This document shows, one piece after another, positions 44,300 through 55,583 of a DNA stretch of 64,000 nt; position 1 is the stretch's first letter; each line of letters opens with the position of its first letter. The stretch spans positions 3,534,001-3,598,000 of the forward strand of contig OX463829.1 of NCBI GenBank assembly GCA_949825045.1, read 5' to 3'. Origin of the DNA: Argyresthia goedartella (taxonomy: Eukaryota > Arthropoda > Insecta > Lepidoptera > Argyresthiidae). The notes beneath the pieces are model-generated. The model was not told the origin of the DNA, ran no database searches, and saw nothing but the letters and a program-made list of their open reading frames with translations. A program made the translations under genes and the position numbers.

Positions 44300-45608
44300 C
44301 AAAGTCGGGTCATAAGTTCTGTCACATGTGCAAATTTAAATAATTTAGACATGTTTATTATTTATGTAAACATTTATATAGCAAAATCAACTTAATAAAA
44401 CATAGATTCTTATGGTAATAAATTTTATTCAAAATGACTCCCGCGATTATGAGTACAGGCCTTTATTCTGCGCGGCCAGTCGTCTATCGCAGCACGGACG
44501 AGGTCCATGTCAATATCGGCGGCTGCCTTAATCAAGGATGCCTTGAGTGACTCCAAATCAGGATGAGGCTTTGAGCAGGCCTTTTCCTCCAAGTGTTGCC
44601 ATATCTTGTAATCTAACGGACTCAAATCTGGACTGGAGGAGGGCCAGTCTTCGTGCCGGATGAAGTCGATTTCACGCGCCGCCAGCCAGTCTTGTGTGCT
44701 TTTCGCTCTATGAGCTGGCGCAGAATCTTGTTGGAATACCCAGTGCCTGTTATTAAACATGGTATGAGAAACAGGTTCCACAAGGTTCTTGAGGACTGTA
44801 TTTTGATACACAACTGCATTCGTTTTTACGCCTTTCTCACAAAAATGTACCTCAGTTAAGCCCCAATAAGAGACTCCCAACCAAACCATGAGCGAGGATG
44901 GAAAATGACCTCGTTGGACACGCGGAATACGGTTGCTCGCTTCTTTACTGCTGTGTGCGTAAACCTTATCATTTTGTTTGTTGTAGCTCTCTTCCACGGT
45001 GAAAATTTTTTCATCCGAAAAAAGAATTTCCCGATGCTTTTTTCCCGCATACCGCTTCAACAAAGCGCAGCATCTCTTCAGTCTCAGGTCCATTAAACGA
45101 GCGTCCAAACGATGTCCTGTTTTTTTTCGATATGCCCTAAGCCCTAAGTCTTCATTTAACACCCTTTTCACCGTGGTCCTGCTTAACCCCATCTGAAGGG
45201 CCAACAGTTTCTGCTTACGTATGGGATTTCTTTGAATTCGCGCCTTCACAGCTTTTATCACTGCTGGAGTCCTAACAGAGCGAGGGCGAACACTTCTTGA
45301 CCTGTCATATACACTAGAGTCTTCATTGTATCGTTTTATGGTACGATAAACGAATCTTTTGGTTATATTCAAATTTTTCAGTAAGTCGAAAATCTGAATT
45401 GGCGCGTAACCGCAACGATGCAACGCAATAACTGCGACATGGTCTTCTTTAAGTGTCCACTCCATATTTAAAAATGAGGAAAATTCAAAAAAGTACACAT
45501 TTTTATTTTCATGAAAAATTCGAAATTAGAATTCAATAAACTTTTTAGTGGCCAGCGTTCTAAATTCAAAAGTTTTTATTGTTTGACAGAACTTATGACC
45601 TGACTGTG
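44300..45608. mobile_element. Intact maT-type mariner element (1,309 bp)
   Basis: The terminal inverted repeats are CAAAGTCGGGTCATAAGTTC at 44300 and its inverse ending at 45608, matching over about 28 bases with a few differences. TA is duplicated on both sides (44298-44299 and 45609-45610). It carries one uninterrupted transposase on the minus strand with DD37D spacing. Removing the element and one TA restores the gypsy integrase frame. Confidence 0.92.
44425..45498 (-). CDS. maT/mariner transposase, DD37D
   Basis: 357 codons from the ATG at 45498; a second ATG at codon 12 (MEWTLKEDH) is the more typical mariner-like start. The N-terminus carries two helix-turn-helix segments (LHRCGYAPIQIFDLLK and QKLLALQMGLSRTTVKRVL) that bind the terminal repeats. 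The catalytic Asp residues are D162 in LFSDEKIF, D258 in FQQDSAPAH and D296 in SPDLSPLDY. The last two are separated by 37 residues, the signature of the maT group of the Tc1/mariner superfamily. All three are present and there is no stop or frameshift, so the protein could be active. It performs cut-and-paste transposition into TA sites. It lies antisense to the interrupted gypsy pol. Confidence 0.92.
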   Translation of the reverse strand: MYFFEFSSFLNMEWTLKEDHVAVIALHRCGYAPIQIFDLLKNLNITKRFVYRTIKRYNEDSSVYDRSRSVRPRSVRTPAVIKAVKARIQRNPIRKQKLLALQMGLSRTTVKRVLNEDLGLRAYRKKTGHRLDARLMDLRLKRCCALLKRYAGKKHREILFSDEKIFTVEESYNKQNDKVYAHSSKEASNRIPRVQRGHFPSSLMVWLGVSYWGLTEVHFCEKGVKTNAVVYQNTVLKNLVEPVSHTMFNNRHWVFQQDSAPAHRAKSTQDWLAAREIDFIRHEDWPSSSPDLSPLDYKIWQHLEEKACSKPHPDLESLKASLIKAAADIDMDLVRAAIDDWPRRIKACTHNRGSHFE

Positions 45609-45610
45609 TA

Positions 45611-46388
45611 TATATGTGATTCAAGACGTGTACAGTAAGGTAATTAAATTGTATCCAATGCGAAAAGCGACAGGTAGGAGCGTGCTCGCTTGTACAAAGA
45701 GATTTCATAGGGAAATACCTATCGAAACTATAATTACGGACTCAGGACCACAGTTCATATCGAAAGTTTGGGAATTTGGTCTCAAACAGCTAGGGATTTG
45801 GGTCACTCATTAATCGGTGTATTGTCCAAATTCTAATAGCGTAGAAAGAGTGAATCGCGAGCTAGGTCGACTAATTAGAACTTATTGCGGCGGAAGTAAT
45901 CGTAGTTGGGTCGACGTGTTACCGGACATTCAGAATTGCTATAATAATATCGAACACACAAGCACAGGCTTTGCGCCTAATGAGTTAGCGTTTGGTAAGC
46001 GGGAACCGTTAACTATTGACAAGGAATTAGGCGATGAATGGTTATTAGGTCATAATGTGCGAGATACGGAACAGGTGCGGAATGTAGCGATAGAAAACTC
46101 TAAAAGTTCTAGTGAACGACGTAAGCAACAGGCAGACAAACGGCGTAAGTTAGAAGTCTATCGTATAGGTGATTATGTGAAATTAAGACTTTTGTGCGTT
46201 CAAATAAAGAACATAAAATCATGCGGAAATTTTCATTGTTGTATAAAGGGCCTTATGTTATTTCGGCAGTGGTATATCCGAACTGTTATACTTTAGTAGA
46301 TCCGGTTTCAAATGAGATATTGGGTAACTACAATACTGTAAATATAGCCAGGTATTATGTGAGGACGAATAAGGGCGTAAATAAATAA
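45611..46388 (+). pseudogene. Gypsy integrase, C-terminal part
   Basis: It continues the integrase core after the maT insertion: VIQDVYSKVIKLYPMRKAT, TIITDSGPQF, then a TAA at 45811-45813, then CPNSNSVERVNRELGRLIRTYC with the catalytic Glu, and YNNIEHTSTGFAPNELAFG. Near 46190 a frameshift leads into a C-terminal segment (FSLLYKGPYVISAVVYPNCYTLVDP) typical of gypsy integrase tails. The stop at 46386 closes pol. One stop and one frameshift, plus the insertion, inactivate it. Confidence 0.8.
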
Positions 46389-46780
46389 GATAGTGTATAA
46401 AAGTTATATAATTAAGCTGTAAGCTGTAAATTTGAGTAACTTCTTTGTAAATTTAAGGATCTTGCATGGTTTAGAAACAAAAACAAAAAAAAAAAACAAA
46501 AAATATATATATATATATATATAGTAATACGAATTAGGATAAGTTGCGGGTAAGCGAGGTTGTATAGTTAGATAGATAAATAAGATAAGACAGGAGAGAG
46601 CTCAATCGAGTTGTATAAATATTATATACATAATTGACAGATTCATCGGTCTGTGTACATGATTTGAGATGTCCGTACATATAGAGTAGATATGGTCAAG
46701 GCATGGGTAGCATAGTGGTAATGAGATCCTTGCGCCATGTTTAACTGAGATAAACAGTGTCTCAAGGTCTGGGAGGGGGC
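46389..46780 (+). other. Gypsy 3' untranslated region and polypurine tract
   Basis: It contains an A-rich run and a TA dinucleotide repeat at 46503-46523. A short tRNA-like phrase (GGGTAGCATAGTGGTAATG) lies at 46705-46723. GGGAGGGGGC at 46771-46780 directly abuts the 3' LTR and is the expected plus-strand primer. There is no envelope ORF. Confidence 0.7.
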
Positions 46781-49003
46781 TGTAATGGTACACGAGAGTC
46801 AGTACATTTGATACTTCATTTTGCGTGACAGAGGGCTAGCCCATCGCCGCGCTGTTTTGAATACGAGAATCGGTTCATATAACGTTTGGGGTTTTGCGTA
46901 GCTCAGGGTAAGTTAGCAAAAAACAATGAGCCGACGCGTGGTTTGGTTCCAGGAACAGAGTTCAGGTCAAGGTTTTTTGTCGCATTCCTGCGAGATGTGT
47001 AGGGATCAGAGCCGATTTGGCTGCGCGTTGAATAAATTATGAATAACTAAATAATGAAAGGTTATTATGGAACGATACGGAGAAAGCTATTATGTTGATT
47101 GCAAATATACAATTGCGTTTGAGGTATGAGATGGCAAGTTTGACACGACTAGTATGAATAGCATTCTAGTGGTCTTTGTCCAGCGCGCTAGCGGTCGGGA
47201 AGGCTTAATTAATCGCAACAAGCTTTTATGGTCAGCGATCAACAGATTTTGTGTATCGGCCATACCGAATGACCTGAGTGATAACCTACGGTTGATCATA
47301 GTGAATATGCGTACACACAATTTGTAGAACGGCGGATCTGCATGGCATGGTTGAAATTAGACCCTGTGTAGTTAGTGATAAGAAGCTTCGCTTGGGCAGA
47401 GCGTGTTCGCAAAGGACGCCATTTTTTTTCAGACATGTGGGGACTATAAATACGATTGCGGGGGAAGGGAGAGCATTCAGTCTCAGCGTCTAGCTACTGT
47501 GACAGTCGTCTTTCACGATTCTAAACAGTTTTGGTCTGCCGTCTTACGCGTCTGAACTAGACGAATTGTGATTGCGAAGTTACAGTGGTTTTTCGTGAGT
47601 GTCTGAAGCGCCGAGATATACCTCGGTTCCTATCCTTTATATCAACCTACCCCAAATTCCAAAACTATCCTTGGGTCGTTAGATAAGAACTTGTAGGTAA
47701 CTGATCTGAGTCTGAGTCTGGGCTTGGAGCGACCCTAAATTCCTTTTTCCTTCACCATAGGGTTCCTGGATTGGCTCTTAGGATATTCGCGGGCTAATCC
47801 TCTCCTCATTCCTTTCGAAAAGCGAGTTTTGAAATTCCCACACACACAGTCATTAAACATACAAGCACATTCAAATCAAACTCAACCATTTTCGAGTGGT
47901 GTCGATAATGGACGTGGTATAACACTAGGTTTTTAGACTAGGCTAGACAAGAGTTTAGTTGCGGCTAAAGCTAGGTTGGCAGGGCATAGGGAGACTGTTT
48001 GATCGATGAGGTTCCGCGGATGGAAATAACAAATTCAGAACAAAATTAAACCGGTGTCAATACAGATAACCTATCCTGTTGATATTTTGACATTTGAGTG
48101 TTGTCGGGGACGCGCGAAGAGATCAAATTACAGTCTAAAGTTCATTGTTTAGGACCGGGTAGGTTGTTTTGCTTTGCCTTGGGCAGGTTGGATTCAAGTT
48201 GCATCTTTAAATTAAATGTAAATTTCGCTGGAGGTCTAATGTGTAGGCTGAGTCAAATATATATGATTAGGCTCAGTCGAGGACGTGCTGAGGCTAGTGG
48301 AATTCATAGATCGGAATTTACCGAAGTATGCATTTCGCTATGGTGTGGGTTAGATCTCCTAAAGCGCTAATGACTACGTTTCGATAACATCCAGCTCAAA
48401 TTGCGCAGAGTTGAAGGTTTCAAAACGTTACGGACCTTTTGAGGTAACCGCTAGTTCAAACCCATTTCGGAAAATCAAATCGCAATTGTGTAAACCGGTC
48501 TTTTCGGATCGTTATTGCCGTGAACTAATTATATAATTGGAACTACCACAAGCCGCTACTAGCGAGCACATGAAATATCATTGAGTACTCACGTCGTAAA
48601 ACTACGACGGATATCTATACGATATCCCAAACAAATATTACAAATCGTGGTCGACCACTAAAAGAAGTTCCAAGCGCCATATATACAAAAAAATAAATAG
48701 TACCATCACACATAAATACAACAACGATCGATCTGGCGCAATACACCGCTGACTGATGCGAATTACCGGCTTGCGGACCTATATGCTTTCTCTATCTAAA
48801 CTTGAAACTGTAACTTCCTGAACCAAACTTCGTTCGACTATTGTACGCCTAACGAACTTCTCAACGAAAGAGAAATTCAGACTTATCATTCTTAACTTAC
48901 AAATCTTACAGCTGAATCGGGACATCTCTTTTTGGGGTAGGTAGAATAGACGATCATAGCTACTGATAGCGGTGGCTCGACCTTAGCCGTTAATGCCGTT
49001 ACA
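46781..49003 (+). repeat. Gypsy 3' LTR (2,223 bp)
   Basis: Near-identical to 38116-40369, with TATAAATA at 47445 and TCAGT at 47477. It ends GTTACA at 49003, followed by GGGG. Confidence 0.9.
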
Positions 49004-50168
49004 GGGGGTAAGACAGCTCATTCAATGTTTAAAATACCTATAGATCTAGATCGCTCCGACAATCCTGTTTGCGGCATCTCAAAAAATAGTGAAAAAGCAA
49101 AAGTGCTGCGAGACTGTGCTCTCATCGTGTGGGATGAATGCACGATGGCAAACAAAAAAGCAGTGGAGGCTGTTGACCGCACGTTACAGGACATGAGAAA
49201 CAATAGCAAAGTTATGGGTGGTGTCACATTCCTCTTTTCTGGTGACTTCCGTCAGACTCTCCCCGTCATCAGCAGAGGTACGCGCGCTGATAAAGTAAAC
49301 GCCTGTCTCAAACGATCCCTTCTCTGGTCCAATGTAAAAAAGCTCTCACTTACCGTCAATATGAGAGCTCAACTCGGAGGGGATTCACTGACGGGAGAGT
49401 TCTCTGATCTGCTGTTGAAGATAGGTAATGGTACAATACGAAGTGAATGGCGAAATTCAGCTTCCACTTTCATTATGTAAAACTGTTACTTCGGTTAATG
49501 AGCTGATCGCCCAAGTTTATCCTGACATAGAAAATCTGTCTAGCAAGGAAAGCTCTTGCCTCTGCGAAAGAGCCATTCTCACCCCAAAAAATGATGAGGC
49601 GGTTGCTATTAATAACGCAATTTTAAGTATGTTCGAGGCCCCCGAAATGGTGTTCCATGCCATTAACAGGGTAGTTGATGTTGGCGACGCGACTAACTAC
49701 CCGATCGAGTTTCTCAACTCTTTGAAAGCTCCTGGACTTCTGGCACATACGATAACGTTAAAAGTTGGTGTTCCCATAATGTTGCTGAGAAACCTAAGCG
49801 CCCCCAAGCTATGCAACGGTACCAGGCTTCTGGTGAAGTCGTTACAAAGAAACGTCATCGAGGCGACCATACTAACAGGTTGCGGCCGAGGGGAAGACGT
49901 GTTCATCCCGCGTATCCCTCTCATCCCCAACAACTACCCGTTCGAGTTGAAGCGTGTACAGTTCCCTGTGAGCGTCTGTTTCGCTATGACTATAAACAAG
50001 TCGCAGGGACAGACGCTCCTCACTGCAGGTGTAGATCTTCGCACGAGCTGCTTCTCTCACGCACAGCTGTATGTTGCTTGCTCAAGAGTGAGCAGCAGTA
50101 ACGATCTTTACATCTGCACTCCCTATAACACAACACACAACATCGTTTACAAAGAAGCGTTACAATAA
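49004..50168 (+). pseudogene. Helitron helicase, C-terminal third
   Basis: It resumes directly after the gypsy element with GKTAHSMFKIPIDL, then helicase blocks VWDECTMANK (motif II-like), FSGDFRQTLPVI (motif III), and LSLTVNMRAQ. A frameshift near 49430-49445 shifts to the frame reading LPLSLCKTVTSVNELIAQVYPD, AILTPKNDEAVAINN, GVPIMLLRNL, then FAMTINKSQGQTL (motif V) and YVACSRVSS (motif VI). This is the Pif1-like helicase used to unwind DNA during rolling-circle transposition. It ends at the TAA at 50166, about 130 bases before the Helitron terminus. Confidence 0.85.
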
Positions 50169-50270
50169 GATCATGACGACTGCTACCACCTTACCATATG
50201 ATTAGCATCCCTTTAAATCACGCAATAAAAAATGTTATTGCACCTAATGCTTCATAAAAATCGAAATGTA

Positions 50271-50297
50271 CGCGAACGGAGTCGCGGGCACAGCTAG
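50271..50297 (+). other. Helitron 3' terminus: hairpin and CTAG
   Basis: CGCGA, a six-base loop and TCGCG (50271-50286) are followed by GGCACAG and CTAG, then a T. This is the standard Helitron 3' end structure that stops strand transfer. Confidence 0.85.
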
Positions 50298-51374
<1,077 letters not shown>

Positions 51375-51776
51375 TCATTTGATTACATAGCTTATTATAT
51401 CTATCATCTCTACATTTCCACGAGACTGACTATTAGAAATGGAACGCAACCTTCGTGATGATTATGTTGGCAATATGCTTGTTTATTATTCATAAATTGG
51501 CCATCCTGGTCTTAGCTACCTTTGTTTACTTTGAGTATTTCTACGTTTCATTTCAACATCAAATATCAACAGAGACATAACTTACCTATTATTTCTTTAG
51601 GTATATTATCGTTCTGGAGTCGTACGCCCGTAATTTACGATTGGCTGAATTAGATAATATGTGCGTCGGTTTTATGGTCATTTAGCCTCGTCAAGTGACT
51701 TGAATATCTACTACATACATAATTCATACAATTAAACGTTTTTTTACGATTCAACGGTTAGACTTGAGAAAAAATT

Positions 51777-52016
51777 TATTGCTCTTTTGTACGCAGTGTT
51801 CTGGAGAACTGCTCTGAGGTCTGGAATCCTCATAATGAAAAATATATGGTTAGATTGGAGTTAATTCAAAAACGTTTTATGAGGTTTCTTCAATTTAAGA
51901 TTAAAATATTGGACAACTCATAAGAAGCAAGATGTAAAAGAATCCGTATGTTGCCGTTGTATTTAAGGCGTAACATAGCTGGTAATTGTCTTCTTGGCAA
52001 AAATATCTCTAAATAG
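51777..52016 (+). pseudogene. LINE ORF2 relic
   Basis: One frame reads SFVRSVLENCSEVWNPHNE, RLELIQKRFMRFLQFK, then a TAA, then RIRMLPLYLRRNIAGNCLLGK. This is the region after the RT in Jockey/R1-like LINEs (typically VRSxLEYCSxxWNP ... RIExxQRRFLRF). It is truncated at both sides with one internal stop. Confidence 0.65.
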
Positions 52017-53113
52017 AGTCGACACTCCACAACTATTATCATTGATTAATATTAAAGTAATAGGTTAGTATTTATTAGGCAAGATTCAATAAGATCAATT
52101 AGTAAAGTAGCCGCACCAATAACTTTGTAAACTACATTTTGCGATTTAAAATACAATAAAATTGTCTTTTCACGAAAATAGTTATAGTCTATTTCACTCA
52201 CTCTCATGGTCTATATAGATCCTCTTTACTAATCCGTCTCCTACTTCGAGGAGTCCAAACTTGATATGTTTTGAAAATATCTCTTGGATTTTAGAAAACA
52301 GGCGGCTGAAGGTAATTGTGTAGTATATTTTTAGAACCAGCTCATCATTAGCTTTAATTTGATACCCCACACGATAGGTTTCAGAAAAAAAATAAAAACA
52401 AATCCCATACAAAAAAATAATGCCGTCATAAATCCTCCCCCCCACCCCCAAGGGGAAAAAGGCCTAAAAAATTCAAGGAACTCGTGTGCCAAGTTTTTTG
52501 AGGATCGCTTGAAAACTGGGGCCCCTAGACCGTAACTGACAGACACACATAGAGACGTAAAGACAGGTGAAAGCAAAATCGGCCTCCTATCTTGTCGAAA
52601 TGGAGCCCTTGGCTCGCTTCGCTCGCTCGGTCAATAAATAAAATAAAATAATATTTATTTTCATAATTACACATGATGGCCACAAAGCAAGTTTAACGAG
52701 ATGACGATGGAAAGCATCGTCATCTCGTTAAACATTACCCTTTTTCTGGCGCGTTGAGGAGATTTGCAAATAAGTCATTATTCTCGCAAACGACTGGACC
52801 GATTTGACTGAACTTTCTGTGATTCCACGTGTGCTTTCACATCACCCTCCGAGCGACAGCCGCATATGCCTTCACACTTCACTTCCGCTTGATTTCTAAA
52901 ATAGAATTCACCGAGGAAACATCCTTGCTTTGTAGTTCCTGCTTTTAATGGTAGTCTGCCGTTTGTTAAATAAGGCATGGTACACCAATTCCCTATTTAT
53001 GTACGCTTGCAACACTTTCAGTCAATCGCATGGCTGCCGCGCTGCAGTCGCGCAGCTGGTATATGAAATCAGCCGCTACTGAGCAGCGCGAGCGACTGTC
53101 GACTTGGTTCCAC
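52017..53113. other. Spacer with a 19-bp hairpin
   Basis: It contains a perfect inverted repeat with arms 52691-52709 and 52715-52733. AATATTTATTTTCATAATTACACATGATGG (52648-52677, here in two parts around a T run) resembles the inverse of a LINE 3' end on the minus strand, and the segment 52785-52830 has phrases common in lepidopteran dispersed repeats. No gene is seen. Confidence 0.4.
52691..52733. repeat. Perfect 19-bp inverted repeat, 5-base loop
   Basis: The arms GTTTAACGAGATGACGATG and its exact reverse complement are separated by GAAAG. Confidence 0.9.
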
Positions 53114-53370
53114 AATCCGAATGGCCGAGTCGGCAGTGACCCTGACTACGAAGCCAAGGGTCCCGGGTTTGAGTCCCGGTGGAGGCAAATATTTGTTTGA
53201 TGAGAACGGATGTTTGTACCCTAGTCATGGTTGTTTGTCTATCTAAGTATAATATTTATCTACATAAGAATGTGGATCGTTGTCTAGTACCAAAGGTACA
53301 GGGAATCATAGTTTGGGGCTACATCAATGTGTGTAAATAGTGTCCAAGGTATTATTATTATTATCATTAT
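53114..53370 (+). mobile_element. tRNA-derived SINE, copy 1
   Basis: A box TGGCCGAGTCGG and B box GGGTTTGAGTCCC are spaced as in a tRNA gene. They are followed by a body (TTTGATGAGAACGGATG, CCCTAGTCATGG, GGTACAGGGAATC, TTTGGGGCTA) and an ATT-repeat tail. Two other copies lie at 58243-58492 and 60535-60752. It is non-coding and would be transcribed by RNA polymerase III. Confidence 0.85.
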
Positions 53371-55080
53371 AGTGTGCCAAATATTTTTAGAATCTTGGGC
53401 CCTTTGCGTTTTTCGAAATTTTCTTTAATATGTAGATATATTTGTGATTGATTATATACTCTTTGGATATAAAGATAGACGAAGCGGGACCAATCAATTC
53501 CGTTTCAGGTGACATAGAGTCTCATAACATGGAAAGGAGGAATCACTGAAGTTTCAAGAGTTCTTTCATAAGGAAGTGTTGGCACTATTACCATATCCAT
53601 GAATAACGGTACTAAACTCTCCCTTATCACATTGCCGAGGCGGTTCCAGCTTTTTATAACTCTCAACTTAACATCCAGTCGGTCGCGAGATAAACAATTT
53701 CAACCTTAAACGTAGGAGAAATAAGATTCAAGTTACGATGCAAAATAGTATATGAAAAGTATGCAATTTTAAGGTCTTAATACATAGAATAGTTAATACT
53801 GGAAGTACCTCTCAAATGGAGAAAGTCTGTTGTTTTCTGTGGTGATTTTGATTTTGAATTTTTGAAGATTTTGCAACAAAAGACAATTGCACAACTTAAA
53901 GTGCAAAATAACTTTATTTCAATAAACGTACATCTTACAAGAATGGAAAACACAATGATGCTTTTACACACACACACAAAAAATGGTGTCAATAACGAAC
54001 AAGCGAACGGAAGGTTCGGGTTCGGTGTCGGCCAAGTTTCGGCCAAAAATCGGCCGTCTCATCGGCTCGGCCGAAACATACTTTTTGTAGCTAATATTCC
54101 TTCAGTACCTACGCCGCCGACGAGTTGCGTGCTTTTATGTTTTTATATACCAAGTACAAACTAAATTTCATTGCTTTTAATCACACGTAGAAAAACATAC
54201 TTACATTAAGAAACGTAATAGATTAAAGCTCTAAACAGGGAATTGTGTACATTTTCGCAATTATAAAAAGATTCGTTTTGGTTTCGGCTGAAAATCCAGT
54301 TTTCGCCGGGCAATACTAAAAAAGTTGTAACAGAAAGAGAAAAAAGTGCAACAATTTATTTATTAAACGTTTACCCGCTAGTATCTTCTTCATAAAATGG
54401 AGAAAAAATGGGGGTTTCTTCGCGGTTGATCTCTCAGATTGGCCCAACGTAGTGCGTAGTAGAAACAAAATCAAAAACTTAATGAGTACATATCAAATAA
54501 TTATTACCTTCAATAATATACAACTTTTAAATCCTGAAATTTACAGTGCATGACTTTTTGAATTGGAATCTTCATTTTCAAACCTCTATGGTTCCTACTG
54601 TCTAAATAGCACCAGTTTACTTGCATATTATGATGATGAAGTCAAAACGTCCGGGCTTGGAGTTTCGCGGGTTTTTGTTGCAAAATTCAAAAGAAAGTTA
54701 GACACAAGGGGATGGTTTGAAAGTGTATTTTTTTAAGAACTCCGAGGACTCAAGGTGCTTGGAATTGTACGATTCTTATTTCTGTGACGATCTAAATATT
54801 TACGGTATATACTGTATATGCTGAAAGCTTTCTACATGTAAGTTGCTCATTTAGACGATGTTAGTATATGTGTGTTTGTGTATGTATGTATGTATGTATT
54901 TGTGTGTTTAATTATGGGTGGACCTTTGAGTAACATTTGACTGCAATGCTTAAATGTCCTACCAGCTTTGTCATTTTCTATTATATTTGGAATGGGTAAC
55001 AGAAACCGGTGGCCGTATTATGTACTAGCTTTTGCCCGCGTCTAGAAGTAAGGCTTCATTAGCTGCAAAAGTAATTTTTA
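53371..55080. other. Spacer, no gene seen
   Basis: Repeated short blocks such as TCGGCCGAAAC/TTTCGGCC (54030-54080) and GTTTCGGCTGAAAATCC (54283-54299) suggest a degraded repeat. A TATG microsatellite lies at 54875-54900. At 55026 ACTAGCTTTTGCCCGCG is the start of a repeat also seen at 59717. Confidence 0.4.
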
Positions 55081-55084
55081 TTAT

Positions 55085-55375
55085 TATGAGCCAATAATGT
55101 CCCACTGCTTTGCAAAGGCCCATTTCCTCCTCTTCCACTCTATCCGATCCTGAGTGGACTCCCACCAGTTTTCTTTCAACTCATCACTCCATCTCTTCCT
55201 GGGTCGGGCAAGCTTTCTCTTAGCGTTTTCTGGGAGCCAGGCTGTGGCTCTCCTGGCCCAACGATTAGGTAGCCTGATGAGCACCGAGGATGCTGCGCTC
55301 CATCTTTCTCTGGCAAACCCCAAGTTTGAACCTTTGCGCGTCAGTCAAAGACCAGGTCGGGCTCCGTCGATAAGT
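55085..55375 (-). pseudogene. C-terminal relic of an RTE-like LINE ORF
   Basis: Minus-strand translation gives RFKLGVCQRKMERSILG in one frame. After a break it gives NRWARRATAWLPENAKRK, RPRKRWSDELKENWWESTQDRIEWKRRKWAFAKQW in the next. This matches the order MERxxLG ... RWxxRxTxWxPxxxKRxxGRPxxRWxDD ... AQDRxxWxxxxxAFxxQW found at the end of RTE-type ORFs. The intervening block of some 40 residues is missing. It is 5'-truncated and frameshifted. Confidence 0.7.
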
Positions 55376-55583
55376 AAACCAACAGAAAAATACTAACTTG
55401 CATTAAATTGTCTGCCTATAAGGTGCCATTCCGCAGCTAACCGCAACTGCAGTTGACGTGTCGTAAGAGCGTGGGAGCGAGATAGCGACCGTTGTCATCA
55501 AGCGAGTGAGCGTGACAGCAATAGGAAACTACTATCCTCGCTGTCTCGTTGACGCCCGGTAAGGAATTGCACGTTTAGACTTG

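Larger units (their letters stand above)
38116..49003 (+). mobile_element. Ty3/gypsy LTR retrotransposon inserted in the Helitron helicase gene
   Basis: Two direct 2.2-kb LTRs flank gag and a protease-RT-RNase H-integrase pol, the gypsy order. The LTRs begin TGTAATG and end GTTACA. A 4-base GGGG is present on both sides as target duplication. Counting it once restores the Helitron reading frame across the junction, confirming the boundaries. No env-like ORF lies between integrase and the polypurine tract. The LTRs are very similar, so the insertion is young relative to the Helitron. The gag and pol genes nevertheless contain frameshifts, a stop and a mariner insertion. Confidence 0.9.
34272..50297 (+). 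mobile_element. Autonomous-type Helitron, split by a gypsy insertion
   Basis: A Rep/helicase gene in four frame segments runs from 34327 to 38115 and resumes at 49004-50168. The 3' terminus is clear: a hairpin CGCGA...TCGCG at 50271-50286, then CTAG at 50294-50297 followed by T. The 5' end is uncertain. TCTATACTAATAATC at 34272 is preceded by A, as expected for insertion between A and T, but leaves a leader of only 55 bases; a similar start at 32637 is an alternative. Without the gypsy insert the element would be about 5.1 kb from 34272. Confidence 0.8.

Noticed and set aside
38116..49003. A 2.2-kb segmental duplication at 38 and 47 kb
   Set aside because: The copies are LTRs: they share TG...CA ends, flank gag-pol, abut PBS and polypurine tract, and have a 4-base target duplication.
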